Assembly: GCA_014218235.1 (NCBI GenBank)
Contig: CM024755.1
Coordinates: 100,172,948-100,236,947, forward strand
Source of the DNA: Colocasia esculenta
Taxonomy: Eukaryota; Streptophyta; Magnoliopsida; Alismatales; Araceae
Reading direction: 5' to 3'
DNA: 64,000 nt
Part shown: one piece after another, positions 23,093 to 35,400 of the stretch
How positions within the stretch are numbered: position 1 is the first letter of the stretch
Layout of the letters: every line of letters starts with the position of its first letter
Made by a program: the position numbers and the translations under genes
The notes under the pieces: model-generated
What the model was told of the DNA's origin: nothing
Seen by the model: the letters and a program-made list of their open reading frames with translations, nothing else
The model's database searches: none

Positions 23093-23158
23093 GTTAGACT
23101 AATAATGAATTATTATCTGTTTTAGTTGATTGTGTATTGCTTGTTTGTATTTAAGCAG
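23093..23158 (+). other. Putative gag intron 1, A copy 1
   Basis: The stretch starts GTTAGACT after CTCAG and ends TTTAAGCAG. It is AT-rich and holds in-frame stops. Its removal keeps the Gln-rich N-terminal frame. Copy 2 has a related stretch near 31371-31450 but has lost the donor G and the acceptor. Confidence 0.4.
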
Positions 23159-23342
23159 ACTCAAGGACCAGCTCAGGACATGGTGACCTTCTACCATGGA
23201 GAGATTCAAGAGGATGCTGCCACCCTCTTTTAGGGGGAGAGCGATCATTGTTGGCAGAAAGCTGGATGAGGAGATAGAAAAGATCTCCGAGCCATCAGGT
23301 GTGCAGATGAGGATAAGGTTACATTGCCACCTACATGCTACA

Positions 23343-23416
23343 GTATGCTTTAGTTATATGCTTGTATGTTTGTTAAGCTAGATTGTTAGATGGTGCTTAT
23401 GAACGGTGTACTGCAG
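23343..23416 (+). other. Putative gag intron 2, A copy 1
   Basis: The stretch runs from GTATGCTTTAG to TGTACTGCAG. The better preserved equivalent in copy 2 is 31630-31706. There CTACAG is followed by GTATGC, and TGCAG by GAAAGAGCTGAT, so removal joins MLQ to ERADVWW in frame. Copy 1 lacks one G at the donor. Confidence 0.5.
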
Positions 23417-24289
23417 GAAAGAGTGATGTATGGTGCGCTTCATTGCTGCGTACCCTGTTTGAGGACGGAGCTATCGACGTTGCTTGCGACAAGTTCGTGA
23501 GGCTCAGGAAAGAGCTGATGTATGGTGGGCTTCATTGCTGCGTACCCGTTTGAGGACGGAGCTATCGATGTTGCTTGGGACGAGTTCGTGAGGCTCTTTC
23601 GGGCAAGTTCGTCCCCGAGCATGTGCAAGATCGGATGGAGCAGGAATTCCTATCTTTGGCTCAAGGCTCCATGACTGTGCTGGAATATGAGGCAAGATTT
23701 TCTGAACTCTCTAAATATGCACCTCATCGTGGCAGACGAGCGCAGGAAGACAAAGAAGTTCGTGATGGGACTCAAGCCATCACTGCGGACGAGACTCGTG
23801 GCATTTGACCACCGCACGTTGGACGAGGCCCTCAGTGCTGCTTGTAGGCAGGAGGGAGAGATGGAGCAATACCTGGAAGAAAAGAAAGCTTCGCAGAAGA
23901 GGCCAGCAGCGACATTCCAACGGCAAGACAAGAAGAAAGCGGTGTACCAGACACCGCAGCGATCCGTGGCAGTCGGCAGTTCTCAGGTACCTCTGTACGT
24001 TCCCCTGGTGTGAAGAAAGAGTGTCCCACTGTGGGAAGACACATGGTGGTACCGAATGTTGGATGATTACGGGCAAGTGCTTGAAGTGCGGAAGCAGCGA
24101 CCACAAGATCAAGGATTGCCCAAGACTTCAGCAGGGAGTCCAGCGCGGAGCGCCAGCCCCAGCGGTAGCGGCAGCAGCGCCAGCTACAGGAAGACCAGGA
24201 AGGCCTCGAGCCCCAGCTCGAGTGTTTGCTTTAGCTCGCGAGGACGCCGAGCAGGCGGAGCATGTCACCGAAGGTACGGTTTTGCTTTA

Positions 24290-27200
24290 GGTGTGCACGC
24301 TCGGGTTTTGTTTGATACGGGTGCTACTCACTCGTTCATTTCCGAGCGGTTCGCTAGGCAGTTAGCCCTAGAGTCAGGCATAGAGTCTGAGGATTTAGAG
24401 GTCCCTTTGTCTGTGCACACCCCTGCGGGTACGGTATCGACTAGGAAGTGCATTCCGTCGTTACCTGTGTGCATTGAGGATAGTGGATTGGCTAGAGGAG
24501 CACTATGCGTTACTAGATTGTCGTCGGAAGAGGATCGTTTTCCACATTCCGGTGAGGATGAGTTCTCTCACCCTTGCAAGGAACTTGGCTGGAATGTTAG
24601 TCATCTCTGCCATGAAGGCGATGCGCATGGTGAACAAGGGTTGTGACGCTTTTCTTTGCGTGGTATAAGTACCAGAGGCTGATGAGTCACCTACTCTTGC
24701 ACAGATTGAGGCAGTGCAGGATTTCCAGACGTCTTTCCTGATGATTTGTCTGGTTTGCCACAGGATAGAGAGATAGAGTTTACCATAGAGTTGCTTCGGG
24801 CACCTCTCCTATCTCGAAGGCTCCATATCGGATGGCACCTGCGGAGTTAGCTGAGTTGAGGAGGCAGTTGCAAGAGTTGCTAGATAAGGATTTATTCGCC
24901 CTAGTGTTTCCCCTTAGGGGCGCACCTGTATTATTCGTCAAGAAGAAAGACGGGTCACTTAGGTTATGCATGACTATAGGAAGTTGAACCAAGTGACTGT
25001 GAAGAACAGGTATCCCTTACCTCGTATTGATGATTTGTTTGACCAGTTGCGGGATGCATCAGTCTTTTCTAAGATTGACTTGCGATCTGTTATCATCAGT
25101 TGAGGATTCGGAGTGAGGATGTGTCCAAGACGGCCTTTAGAACCCGTTATGGACATTATGAGTTTTTGGTCCTTCCTTTCAGATTGACCAATGCCCCTGC
25201 AGCGTTCATGGATCTCATGAACAGGGTGTTTAGGCCTTATTTAGATAGCTTTGTCGTAGTGTTTATTGATGATGTGTTGGTTTACTCTCTGGATGAGGCC
25301 ACACACCGTCAGCATCTGAGGTTAGCGTTAGAGGTTCTCCGTGAGCACAAGCTGTATGCAAAATTCAGCAAGTGTGATTTCGGGTTGCTTGAGGTTCACT
25401 TTCTCGGGCATGTGATCTCTGGCGCTGGTGTAGCAGTTGATCCAGCAAAGGTCCAGGCAGTTATGGATTGGGAGGTTCCAAGACCCCTTCGGAGATTCAT
25501 AGTTTATTGGTTTTAGCTGGTTACTATCGTCGATTTATTGAGGGATTTTCATCCATCGCCGCCCCTTTGACTCAGCTTACCAGAAAGGGAGTGAAGTTTG
25601 TTTGGTCTGAGAAGTGTGAGAGTAGTTTTCAATTATTGAAGACTAAGCTCACGACAGCCCCGGTGTTTGTCTTACCGAGCAGTGTAGAGGGTTTGCTATC
25701 TACACGGATGCGTCTCGGATTGGTTAGGCTGTGTGCTCATGCAGCAGGAAAGGGTAGTGGCTTATGCTTCTCGTCAGTTGAAGGATCATGAGAGGAACTA
25801 TCCGACTCACGACTGGAGCTCGCAGCAGTGGTTCATGCACTAAAGATCTGAAGGCACTATCTTTATGGTGTCAGATTGAGGGTGTTTACCGACCACAAGA
25901 GCTGAAGTATCTTTTCTCCCAAAAGGAATTAAACATGAGGCAGAGGAGATGGATTGAGTTCTTGAAGGACTATGACTTCGACCTTCAGTATCACCCTGGA
26001 AAAGCGAATGTTGTAGCGGATGCTCTTAGTAGAAAGAGGCCATCTCTCCAGCAGGACTGGAAGATGTTGGAGGATGCGGCTTGCGCGTTGACTGAGTTAG
26101 AGCCATCGCTATGCAGGCTTTTGTAGCTCAGTTATCTCTTAGGTCCTTGGTTTTGGATGAAGGTGATCGAGCAACAGGGATCCGGCCCTAGACTCTTAGA
26201 GTTAGTGGGCAAGGCAAGCATTGCTCGTGATGAGGATGTGTGATTAGATTTCAGCACCGTGTTTGTGTCCCCGATTTAGTAGATGTCTGTGAGCATGTGT
26301 TAGCGGAGGCTCATAGATCGCGATTCTCTATTCATCCGGGTAACACAAAGATGTACCAGGATTTGAAGAGATCTTTTGGTGGTCTGGCATGAAGAGGGAT
26401 GTAGCGGATATGTATCCGATGCTTAGTATGCCAGCAAGTGAAAGCCGAGCAGCAGCGACCATCCGGCCTTATGCAAAGGATGGACATCCCAGTGTGGAAG
26501 TGGGAAGCTGTCACTATGGACTTTGTTTCGGGTTTGCCTCGATCTAGAAGGGGCAATGACTCGATTTGGGTAGTTGTAGATCGATTCTCGAAGACTGCTC
26601 ACTTCTTGCCTATGAAGAAGAAGCAGTCAGTAGAGAGTTTAGCTAGATTGTATGTTAGTGGTATCATTAGATTGCATGGTGTGCCGAAGTCGATCATTTC
26701 AGATCGAGATCCGAGATTTACTTCGAGGTTGTGGAAGGGTCTTCAGGATGCTTTAGGCTCGGAGCTAAAGCTCAGTTCGGCGTTTCATCCCCAGACTGAT
26801 GGACAGTCCGAAAGGACTATCCAGACGCTCGAGGATATGTTGAGAGCATGTGTGCTGGATTGGAAGGATGATTGGGAGCATCATCTACCTCTAGTGGAGT
26901 TCACATACAACAACAGCTTTCATGCAAGTATTGGTTTGGCTCCATTCGAGACGTTGTATGGTAGGCCCTACAGATCTTCGTTATGTTGGGAGGAGATGGT
27001 GATAGGCAGTTGATCGAACCGAAGTTAGTTCAGGAGACTTCGGATAAGGTCCAGCTTATTAGGAAGAGGCTTGTTGCGGCAGGATAGGCAGAAGAGCTAT
27101 GCCGACAACAGGAGGAAGGATCTTGAGTTCGAGGCTGGCGATCATGTCTTCTTGAAGATATCGCCTACTCGAGGTGTTGTCAGATTGGCAGGCATAGTAA

Positions 27201-27549
27201 GTTGAGCCCTAGGTTCATTGGCCCATATGAGATTCTCAGACATTGGGCAGCGTGGCATATGAGCTAGCCTTACCCCATCTTTGGCTAGTGTTCATCCTGT
27301 ATTCCACGTTCGATGCTCAGGAAGTATGTCCGAGATCCGTTCATGTGATTAGTCACGAGCCAGTGGAGATTCAGCCAGATCTGTCGTATGTCGAGCAACA
27401 ATAGTTATTCTTGACCGGAAGGTTCAGCATCTCCGGAACAAGAGTATTGCGTCGGTGAAAGTTCTATGGCGGAACTTCTCACGAGAGGAGGCTACTTAGG
27501 AGCTTGAGGATGCGATGAAGAAGAAGTATCCCCTTTTGTTTGAGTAGCG
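24290..27549 (+). pseudogene. pol: Tekay-type pol, copy 1 (protease to chromodomain)
   Basis: Domains follow Ty3 order. The protease has LFDTGATHSF, with DTG at 24314-24322. RT contains VFIDDVLVY, with FIDD at 25262-25273. RNase H carries the [15 protein letters not shown] end. Integrase has MDFVSGLP (26519-26521 Asp), SDRDPRF (26702-26704 Asp) and GQSERTIQ (26810-26812 Glu). A chromodomain-like tail ends at 27547-27549 with the KKKYPLLFE motif. About 60 bp are missing after the protease near 24481 compared with copy 2. The frame is broken many times, mostly by single-base losses, so no polyprotein could be made. The tail and integrase motifs place it with Tekay/Del chromoviruses. Confidence 0.9.
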
Positions 27550-27580
27550 TCGTTCTAACTTTGAGGATGAAGATTCTTTT

Positions 27581-27593
27581 AAGGGGGAGAGGG
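27581..27593 (+). other. Polypurine tract, A copy 1
   Basis: AAGGGGGAGAGGG lies directly before LTR2. It would prime plus-strand DNA synthesis. Confidence 0.85.
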
Positions 27594-30500
27594 TGTAAGG
27601 CCCTCGAATTTCGTTGCATTATTGTATTGTATGTAAATAATTCATGTTGTATATGTACGTATGTAAATATCTACGTAAGTACTAGTTAGTATACTATTGC
27701 ATGCATGTGTATAAACTAGATATAAATAGTGTATGAATGATATGATGGTAGTGTGTACATGATAACGTATACATATGGCATGTATATAGGGTAAAATGTG
27801 CATGGTTTCTGCATGTTTTAGAGTTCTGGCCGAAGGCCAGATTGGCGTCAATATCAATGGACGCTTGTGTTGTGTAGGCGTCAACCCTATGGACGCCAAC
27901 ACTAATCCCAGCGTCCAGCGATGTGGACGCCAACTTCTCTGACCTGCATGCGTTGCAGAGCCCAGAATTCCGGGAGCAAGCAAGCCCAACCATTGGGGAG
28001 CTGTCCCAACGGCTTTCATGCCATCCCATCACCTCTCTGGGGTTCACCAAAACCCCTCTCTGTGCAAAGAGACTGTTCTGAACATTTGGAGCTTCAATCC
28101 GGCGATGCAAGGCTTCATCGGCGTTCTTTTGCAACTGGAGGCTAGAGGGAACCAAGGAGAAGGCTTCCCACCACTGGCTTAGACTTGCAAGAAAGAACCC
28201 GGAGAGGAGTGGTGTTTTGGAGGCTTCTTGGGACTGCCCAAGGAGAGCTTCACCGCCATTTTAGATCCCTTTGGAATTTTTACAAGAGGCAAGTACCCTA
28301 CCCATAACGTCCTGTATGTGTCTAGGATGGTTTACTATTTTTATGTATTTTCCCTCGTGTCCTAGACCCCCAAATTCACCACATCTTTGGAGCTCGGGTC
28401 TGTGTTTGCACAGACCTGACCTTAACGGCAATATCCCTTGCCGCTAAGATCATGCTTAGCGTCCAGCGATTATGCCGTTGACATTGAATTAGCGGCCATA
28501 GCTTGCCGCTAAGTTCATCTGAGCAGAACAGCAAGCTGTTCTGCCCTTCTATATGATTAAATTCGATATGTTTCACGATGAGGATATAATGTAATCTCTT
28601 ATATGATGTATACTAGCTAAATCTTTGGAGCTCGGGTCTGTTTTGCACAGACCTGACCTTAACGGCAATATCCTTGCCGCTAAGATCATGCTTAGCGTCC
28701 AGCGATATGCCGTGACATTGAATTAGCGGCCATAGCTTGCCGCTAAGTTCATCTGAAGGAAGAACAGCTGTTCTGCCCTTCTATATGATTAATTTGATAT
28801 GTTCACGATGAGGATATAATGTATCTCTTATATGCTATGTATACTAGCTAATGTGATGGATGGAATGTGAATGTACTCTTATTTCTGGATGGTAGAGCTT
28901 ATTTTATATTTGAAAGCTATGGAGAATGTTCATGTGTATGTTCTCACCATTATCCTGATAATCCGTGGTAAATCATGTTGCCCTAATTTTGTTAGACCAT
29001 GTATGTACAACCCTGTCTGTACTCTGAGTTTCTAGAATTTTCCATGCTTGTATGAATTATTGAATTTTCGGTTTGGGAAATAGAAATTATGCGTAGGTCA
29101 TGATAAATCTTGGTAAATCATGTATTGCCCATAAATTCGGAATAAATCATGTGGCTCTATGCATGCTAGGGTTCAGACAGTGAGTTGTTAAATTTGTGAT
29201 TGCTATTCAACTCCATGCTAACTTGAATTGTGAATAGCATGTGAATTGATGTCAGATTTTCTGTAATAGTTTTAGGTTAGAAAAATCTGAAAATTTGCAT
29301 GTGGGATCCTAAACCCGAAATCAGCTAGTGGTTAAAATTTCAGGTCATTTGGACCAGTATATGATGCAATATGGATTTCCATGTAAAAATGTGAAATAAT
29401 GCATGCCGTTGTAAATGATTTGATTTTGTATATAGCAACCTGATTAGTGAAATTTCTGAGTACTAAATTCTGTAATTGTAGTGCATGTTAGGAAAACAGA
29501 GGAGTGGCATGTGAGTGAGAAAGTGAATGAAATGAGAGTGACATGTGTAAACATATTGTTAAATCGGTAAAATGTGTAATGTGTAACTTGTGCCAAATGT
29601 GACACTGCTTCCGTAGAGGGCAGTGGAACCGTATCAGGGAAAAGTCCCCTTGAGAAGGTTCAATGTGTTTGTGACCCTAAGGGCATAGGGGAAATCCTGG
29701 AGGTGGACAAGTACCACTGGTTAGGGTGGAGACTTGTTCTCCCGGTCTGCGCAGTCCAAGAGTCGCCATTGTATTGCCTAGATGGCGTCTATGTGATGTG
29801 ATGTGTTGTGTCCTTCTTGGTGGTTTGGACTATGTGTCACGGCACTAAATGTGAATGTGTAAATGTGTATGTGTTCATGTGAAAATGTGAATGTGAACAA
29901 TGTGTAAAGTGCATGTGTAAAGTGTGAAATATGCAATTTGAAATTGTGTAAAAATGTGAAACCAAAATGTGAGGATGTGAGTTTGTAATCCATGTTATGA
30001 CAATCTGAAATCATGCTTGAACAGTAGCTTTACTATGTTATGATCATGTTTATTATGCAAAATGCCTAGAATCCATGCTAGGGATAATTGTTAAGCATAT
30101 ATAAACAACTTCCATACTTGATTGTTCACATGTTGTGATTTAAATCGTTGTTGTAGCTCTCATGTGTTAGATTATGGTTGCTAAAGCATGTAAAACCAGC
30201 AAGTTAAAGCATGTAAAATGGTTACGTATATGTGTAGGAATGTGTAGATTCCATGTTAGGTATGTTTCCTTTCATGCATGCTCGGAAATTTATGTTAATG
30301 GCTTCATGTCTTAGTTGGTTGAAGGTAGATTTCTATGTGAGGAATGAATAGAAAGCATGTGATAGGTGATTCTATTTTAGGAAATCTGAAAGCATAGTCC
30401 ATGTGTTTAAATTGTAGATTCACATGATAGGTTGAAAATTAAATGTCAAGCATGCTACATGTTGTGTCTTATGAATGTGTATGTGGAACCTACTATGATA

Positions 30501-30971
30501 TGTGCATGTGCGGTATGTGTAGAAGTACTTGCGGAGTCTTTTAGACTCACTACTTGCTTCGGCATACAGGTGTAGTTGGTGACGAGACACTTGGGAGGAG
30601 ACGTTGGAGACCGACTCCGAGCGTGGAGATTAGAGTGTTGGAGCACTAGTGACATTTGTGATTTTCATAGTATGCAAATTGAACATTGTACTAGCCTTAT
30701 CATGAAGAATGTATAAGTATGGACATCTATGTATTTGATTTTCAGCAATTTAAATTATGTGGATTCTTAGTTCTCTAAATGTTTATCGAATCATGTATGT
30801 TAAATGTGGATGATGATGAATGAAGACAGTGGTTTTTTACTTCCCTACTGTGTTCTTATATTCACGTGTATCTCAGCTGAATGTCATTGTTGGGTAAATG
30901 TCCCACTGTGATGACGCTTGCTATACCGACGTGGGTGGTATAACCGTACCGGTATAATGAGGGTCGTCGCA
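27594..30971 (+). mobile_element. Family A LTR2 (shared middle LTR)
   Basis: It starts TGTAAGGCCCTCG and ends GGGTCGTCGCA, 3378 bp. Compared with LTR1 and LTR3 it has about 70 bp deleted near 28062, including the TATA-like box, and an internal duplication of about 238 bp (28382-28857). It has many single-base losses, for example GATGGG to GATGG and ATCTTTGG to ATCTTGG. It serves as 3' LTR of copy 1 and 5' LTR of copy 2. Confidence 0.93.
28382..28857 (+). repeat. About 238-bp tandem duplication inside A LTR2
   Basis: The block from ATCTTTGGAGCTCGGG to TATACTAGCTAA occurs at 28382-28619 and again from 28620. It covers the hairpin row, so LTR2 carries ten hairpins where LTR1 and LTR3 carry five. 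The second unit has more single-base losses. Confidence 0.9.
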
Positions 30972-30976
30972 GAGAT

Positions 30977-30987
30977 TGTATCAGAGC
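30977..30987 (+). other. Damaged primer-binding site, A copy 2
   Basis: GATTGTATCAGAGC replaces GATTGGTATCAGAGC of copy 1: one G is missing inside the initiator tRNA-Met complement. The context after LTR2 is otherwise unchanged. Confidence 0.8.
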
Positions 30988-31160
30988 AACCGGTTGAGAT
31001 TGCACAAGAATATACCTAAGTCATCATCCCCATTACATGCTAAGTCTACATAGGAATGTCCACATTGTAAAATTGATTAATAATGAATGAAAAGTAGATA
31101 AGAAAATGGTTAGAAAACTTAGTAACCTAGCTCTAATGGTGGCTGAAATTTAGTACAGCC

Positions 31161-32480
31161 ATGGCTTCGAGAGGTAGGCTGCGTAGCAAGCACCGCCTGT
31201 GAGGACGAGCGCGACGTGACGAGCGGGCGGAGCAGCAGGCCCCGGCACCGCATGGTCCTGTACTTCCCCCACCCGCCACTTGGGATTATGGAGTATTCAT
31301 GCAAGGTCTGGTGCAAGCCATGCAGACGCAGCTCATACCCAGGCACACTCCAGGCTCAGTTGGAGGCTCAGTTTAGACTAATAAATGAATTATTATCTAT
31401 TTTATTTATGTGTGATATTCTGTTGATTGTGTATTGCTTGCTGTGTACCAGCTCAAGACCATGGTGGACCTTCTACCATGGAGAGATTCAAGAGGATGCT
31501 GCCACCCTCTTTTAAGGGGAAGAGCGATCCGTTGTTGGCAGAAAGCTGGATGAGGGAGATAGAAAAGATCTTCCGAGCCATCAGTGTGCAGATGAGGATA
31601 AGGTTACATTGGACACCTACATGCTACAGGTATGCTTTTAGTTTTATATGCTTGTATGTTTGTTAACTAGATTTGTTAGATGGTGCTTATGAACGATGTA
31701 CTGCAGGAAAGAGCTGATGTATGGTGGGCTTCATTGCTACGTACCCAGTTTGAGGACGAGCTATCGTGTTGCTTGGGACGAGTTCGTGAGGCTCTTTCGG
31801 CCAGTTCGTCCCCGAGCATGTGCAAGATCGGATGGAGTAGTAATTCCTATCTTTGGCTCAAGGCTCCATGACTGTGCTGGAATATAAGGCAAGATTTTCC
31901 TGAACTCTCTAAATATGCACCTCACATCGTGGCATACGAGCGCAGGAAGACAAATAGTTCGTGATGGGACTCAGCCATCACTGCGCGAGACTCGTGGCAT
32001 TTGACCACCGCACGTTGGACGAGGCCCTCAGTGCTGCTTGTAGGCAAGAGGGAGAGATGGAGCAATACCTGGAAGAAAGAAAGCTTCGCAGAAGAGGCCA
32101 GCAGACATTCCACGGCAGACAAGAAGAAAGTTGTGTACCAACACCGCAGCGATCCGTGGCAGTCGGCAGTTCTTAGGTACCTTCTGTACGTTCCCCTGGT
32201 GTGAAGAAAGAGTGTCCCCACTTGGAAGACACATGGTGGTACCGAATGTTGGATGATTACGGGCAGTGCTTGAAGTGCGGAAGCAGCGACCACAAGATCA
32301 AGGATTGCCCAAGACTTCAGCAGGGAGTCCAGCGCGGAGTGCCAGCCCCAGCGGTAGCGGCAACGCCAGCTACAGGAAGACCAGGAAGCCTCGAGCCTCA
32401 GCTCGAGTGTTTGCTTTAGCTCGCGAGGACGCTGAGCAGCGGAGCATGTCACCGAAGGTACGGTTTTGCTTTTAGGTGTG
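31161..32480 (+). pseudogene. gag: Tekay-type gag, copy 2
   Basis: It starts at ATG 31161, as copy 1 does, with the same MASRGR beginning. The capsid peptides MERFKRMLPPSFKG and AESWMREIEKIFRAI are better preserved than in copy 1. The CCHC knuckle CLKCGSSDHKIKDC lies at 32267-32308. Intron 2 (31630-31706) has perfect GT and AG borders here. The first intron-like stretch has lost its ends. A stop at about 31840 and many single-base deletions break the frame. The capsid duplication seen in copy 1 is absent. Confidence 0.85.
31630..31706 (+). other. Putative gag intron 2, A copy 2
   Basis: A 77-nt stretch begins GTATGCTTTTAG and ends GTACTGCAG. It contains stops, and its removal restores MLQ-ERADVWW, which matches the YxxxxxAxxWW context usual in Ty3 Gag capsids. 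The same stretch exists in copy 1. Confidence 0.55.
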
Positions 32481-35400
32481 CACGCTCGGTTTTATTTGAT
32501 ACGGGTGCTACTCACTCGTTCATTTCCGAGCGGTTCGCTAGGCAGTTAGCCCTAGAGTCAGGCATAGAGTCTGAAGATTTAGAGGTCCCTTTGTCTGTGC
32601 ACACCCCTGCAGGTATGGTATCGACTAGGAAGTGCATTCCGTCGTTACCTGTGTGCATTGAGGATAGAATCCTAGATGGGTGTTTCTTCTTGCTAAAGAT
32701 GAAGGACTATGATGCTATTCTTGGTCTGGATTGGCTAGAGGAGCACTATGCGTTAGTAGATTGTCGTCGGAAGAGGATCGTTTTCCGCATTTCTGGTGAG
32801 GATGAGTTCTCTCACCCCTTGCCAAGGAACTTGGCGGGAAAGTTAGTCATCTCTGCCATGAAGGCGATGCGCATGGTGAACAAGGGTTTGTGACGCTTTT
32901 CTTGCCAGCGTGGGTATTAGACCAGAGGCTGATGAGTCACCTACTCTTGCACAGATTGAGGTAGTGCAGGATTTTCCAGACGTCTTTCCTGTGATGATTT
33001 GTCTGGTTTGCCCACCGGATAGAGAGATAGAGTTTACCATAGAGTTGCTTTCCGGCACCTCTCCTATCTCGAAGGCTCCATATGGATGGCACTTCAGAGT
33101 TAGCCGAGTTGAGGAGGCAGTTGCAAGTGTTGCTAGATATGGGATTTATCGCCCTAGTGTTTCCCCTTGGGGCGCCCTGTATTATTCGTCAGAAGAAAGA
33201 CGGTCCTTAGGTTATGCATTGACTATAGAATTGAACCAAGTGACTGTGAAGAACAGGTATCCCTTACCTCGTATGGATGATTTGTTTGACCAGTTGCGAG
33301 ATGCCTCAGTCTTTTCTAAGATTGACTTGCGATCTGGTTATCATCAGTTGAGGATTCGGAGTGAGGATGTGTCCAAGACGGCGTTTAGAACCCGTTATGG
33401 ACATTATGAGTTTTTGGTCCTTCCTTTCGGATTGACCAATGCCTCTGCAGCGTTCATGGATCTCATGAACAGGTGTTTTAGGCCTTATTAGATAGCTTTG
33501 TCGTAGTGTTTATTGATGATGTGTTTGGTTTACTCTCCGGATGAGGCCACACACGTCATCATTTGAGGTTAGCGTTAGTTCTCCGTGAGCACAAGCTGTT
33601 TGCTAAATTCAGCAAGTGCGATTTCTGGTTGTGCGAGGTTCACTTTCTCGGCATGTGATATCCGGCACTGGTGTAGCAGTTGATCTAGCAAAGGTCCAGG
33701 CAGTTTTGGTGGGAGGTTCCCAGACCCCTTCGGAGATTCATAGTTTTAATTGGTTTAGCAGTTACTATCGCAATTTATTGAGGGATTTTCATCCATCGTT
33801 GCCCCTTTGACTCAGCTTACCAGAAAGGCAGTGAAGTTTGTTTGGTCTTAGAAGTGTGAGAGTAGTTTTCAATTATTGAAGACTAAGCTCACGACAGCCC
33901 CGTTGTTAGTCTTACCGAGCGGTGTAGAGGGTTTTGCTATCTACACGGATACGTCTCGAATTGGTTTAGACTGTGTGCTCATGCAGCATGAAAGGGTAGT
34001 GGCTTATGCTTCTTGTCAGTTGAAGGAGCATGAGAGGAACTATCCGACTCATGACTTGGAGCTCGCAGCAGTGGTTCATGCACTAATGATCTGAAGGCAC
34101 TATCTTTATGGTGTCAGATTTGAGGTGTTTACCGACCACAAGAGCTTGAAATATCTTTTCTCCCAAAAGGAATTAAACCTGAGGCAGAGAAGATGGATTG
34201 AGTTCTTGAAGGACTATGACTTCGACCTTCAGTATCACCCTGGAAAAGCGAATGTTGTAGCAGATGCTCTTAGTAGAAAGAGGCCATCTCTCCAGCAGGA
34301 CTGGAAGATGTTGGAGGATGCGGCTTGCGCGTTGACTGAGTTAGAGCCATCGCTATGCGAGGCTTATGTAGCTAAGTTATCTCTTAGGTCCTTGGTTTTG
34401 GATGAAGTGATCGAGCAACAGGGATCCGACCCTAGACTCTTAGAGTTAGTGGGCAAGGCAAGCATTGCTCGTGATGAGGATGGTGTGATTAGATTTCAGC
34501 ACCGTGTTTGTGTCCCCGATTTAGTAGATGTCCGTGAGCATGTATTAGCGGAGGCTCATAGATCGAGATTCTCTATTCATCCGGGTAACACAAAGATGCA
34601 CCAGGATTTGAAGAGATCATTTTAGTGGTCTGGCATGAAGAGGGATGTAGCGGATTATGTATCCCGATGCTTAGTATGCCAGCAAGTGAAAGCCGAGCAG
34701 CAGCGACCATCCGGCCTTATGCAAAGGATGGACATCCCAGTGTGGAAGTGGGAAGCTGTCACTATGGACTTTGTTTCGGGTTTGCCTCGATCTAGAAGGG
34801 GCAATGACTCGATTTGGGTAGTTGTAGATAGATTCTCGAAGACTGCTCACTTCTTGCCTATGAAGAAGAAGCAGTCAGTAGAGAGTTTAGCTAGATTGTA
34901 TGTTAGTGGTATCATTAGATTGCATGGTGTGCCGAAGTCGATCATTTCGGATCGAGATCCGAGATTTACTTCGAGGTTGTGGAAGGGTCTTCGGGATGCT
35001 TTAGGTTCGGAGCTAAAGCTCAGTTTGGCGTTTCATCCCCAGACTGATGGACAGTCCGAAAGGACTATCCAGACGCTCGAGGATATGTTGAGAGCATGTG
35101 TGCTGGATTGGAAGGATGATTGGGAGCGTCATCTACCTCTAGTGGAGTTCGCATACAACAACAGCTTTCATGCAAGTATTGGTATGGCTCCATTCGAGGC
35201 GTTGTATGGTAGGCCCTGCAGATCTCCGTTATGTTGGGAGGAGACTGGTGATAGGCAGTTGATCTGACCGGAGTTAGTTCAGGAGACTTCGGATAAGGTC
35301 CAGCTTATCAGAAAGAGGCTTGTTGCGGCACAGGATAGGCAGAAGAGCTATGCCGACAATAGGAGGAAGGATCTTGAGTTCGAGGTTGGCGATCCTGTCT

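Larger units (their letters stand above)
22883..24290 (+). pseudogene. gag: Tekay-type gag, copy 1, with intron-like gaps
   Basis: The frame starts at ATG 22883 (MASRGRR). A Pro/Gln-rich N-terminus is followed by a capsid domain with MERFKRMLPPSF, then FVPEHVQDRMEQEFLSL and SMTVLEYEARFSELSKYAPH. A CCHC knuckle, CLKCGSSDHKIKDC, lies at 24078-24119. Two GT-AG bounded stretches containing stops (23093-23158 and about 23343-23416) interrupt the protein. Skipping them joins EAQ to TQGPAQ and YMLQ to ERxDVW. Part of the capsid region near 23440-23590 is present twice. Single-base deletions and stops show the copy is dead. Gag would form the virus-like particle and bind genomic RNA. Confidence 0.85.
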
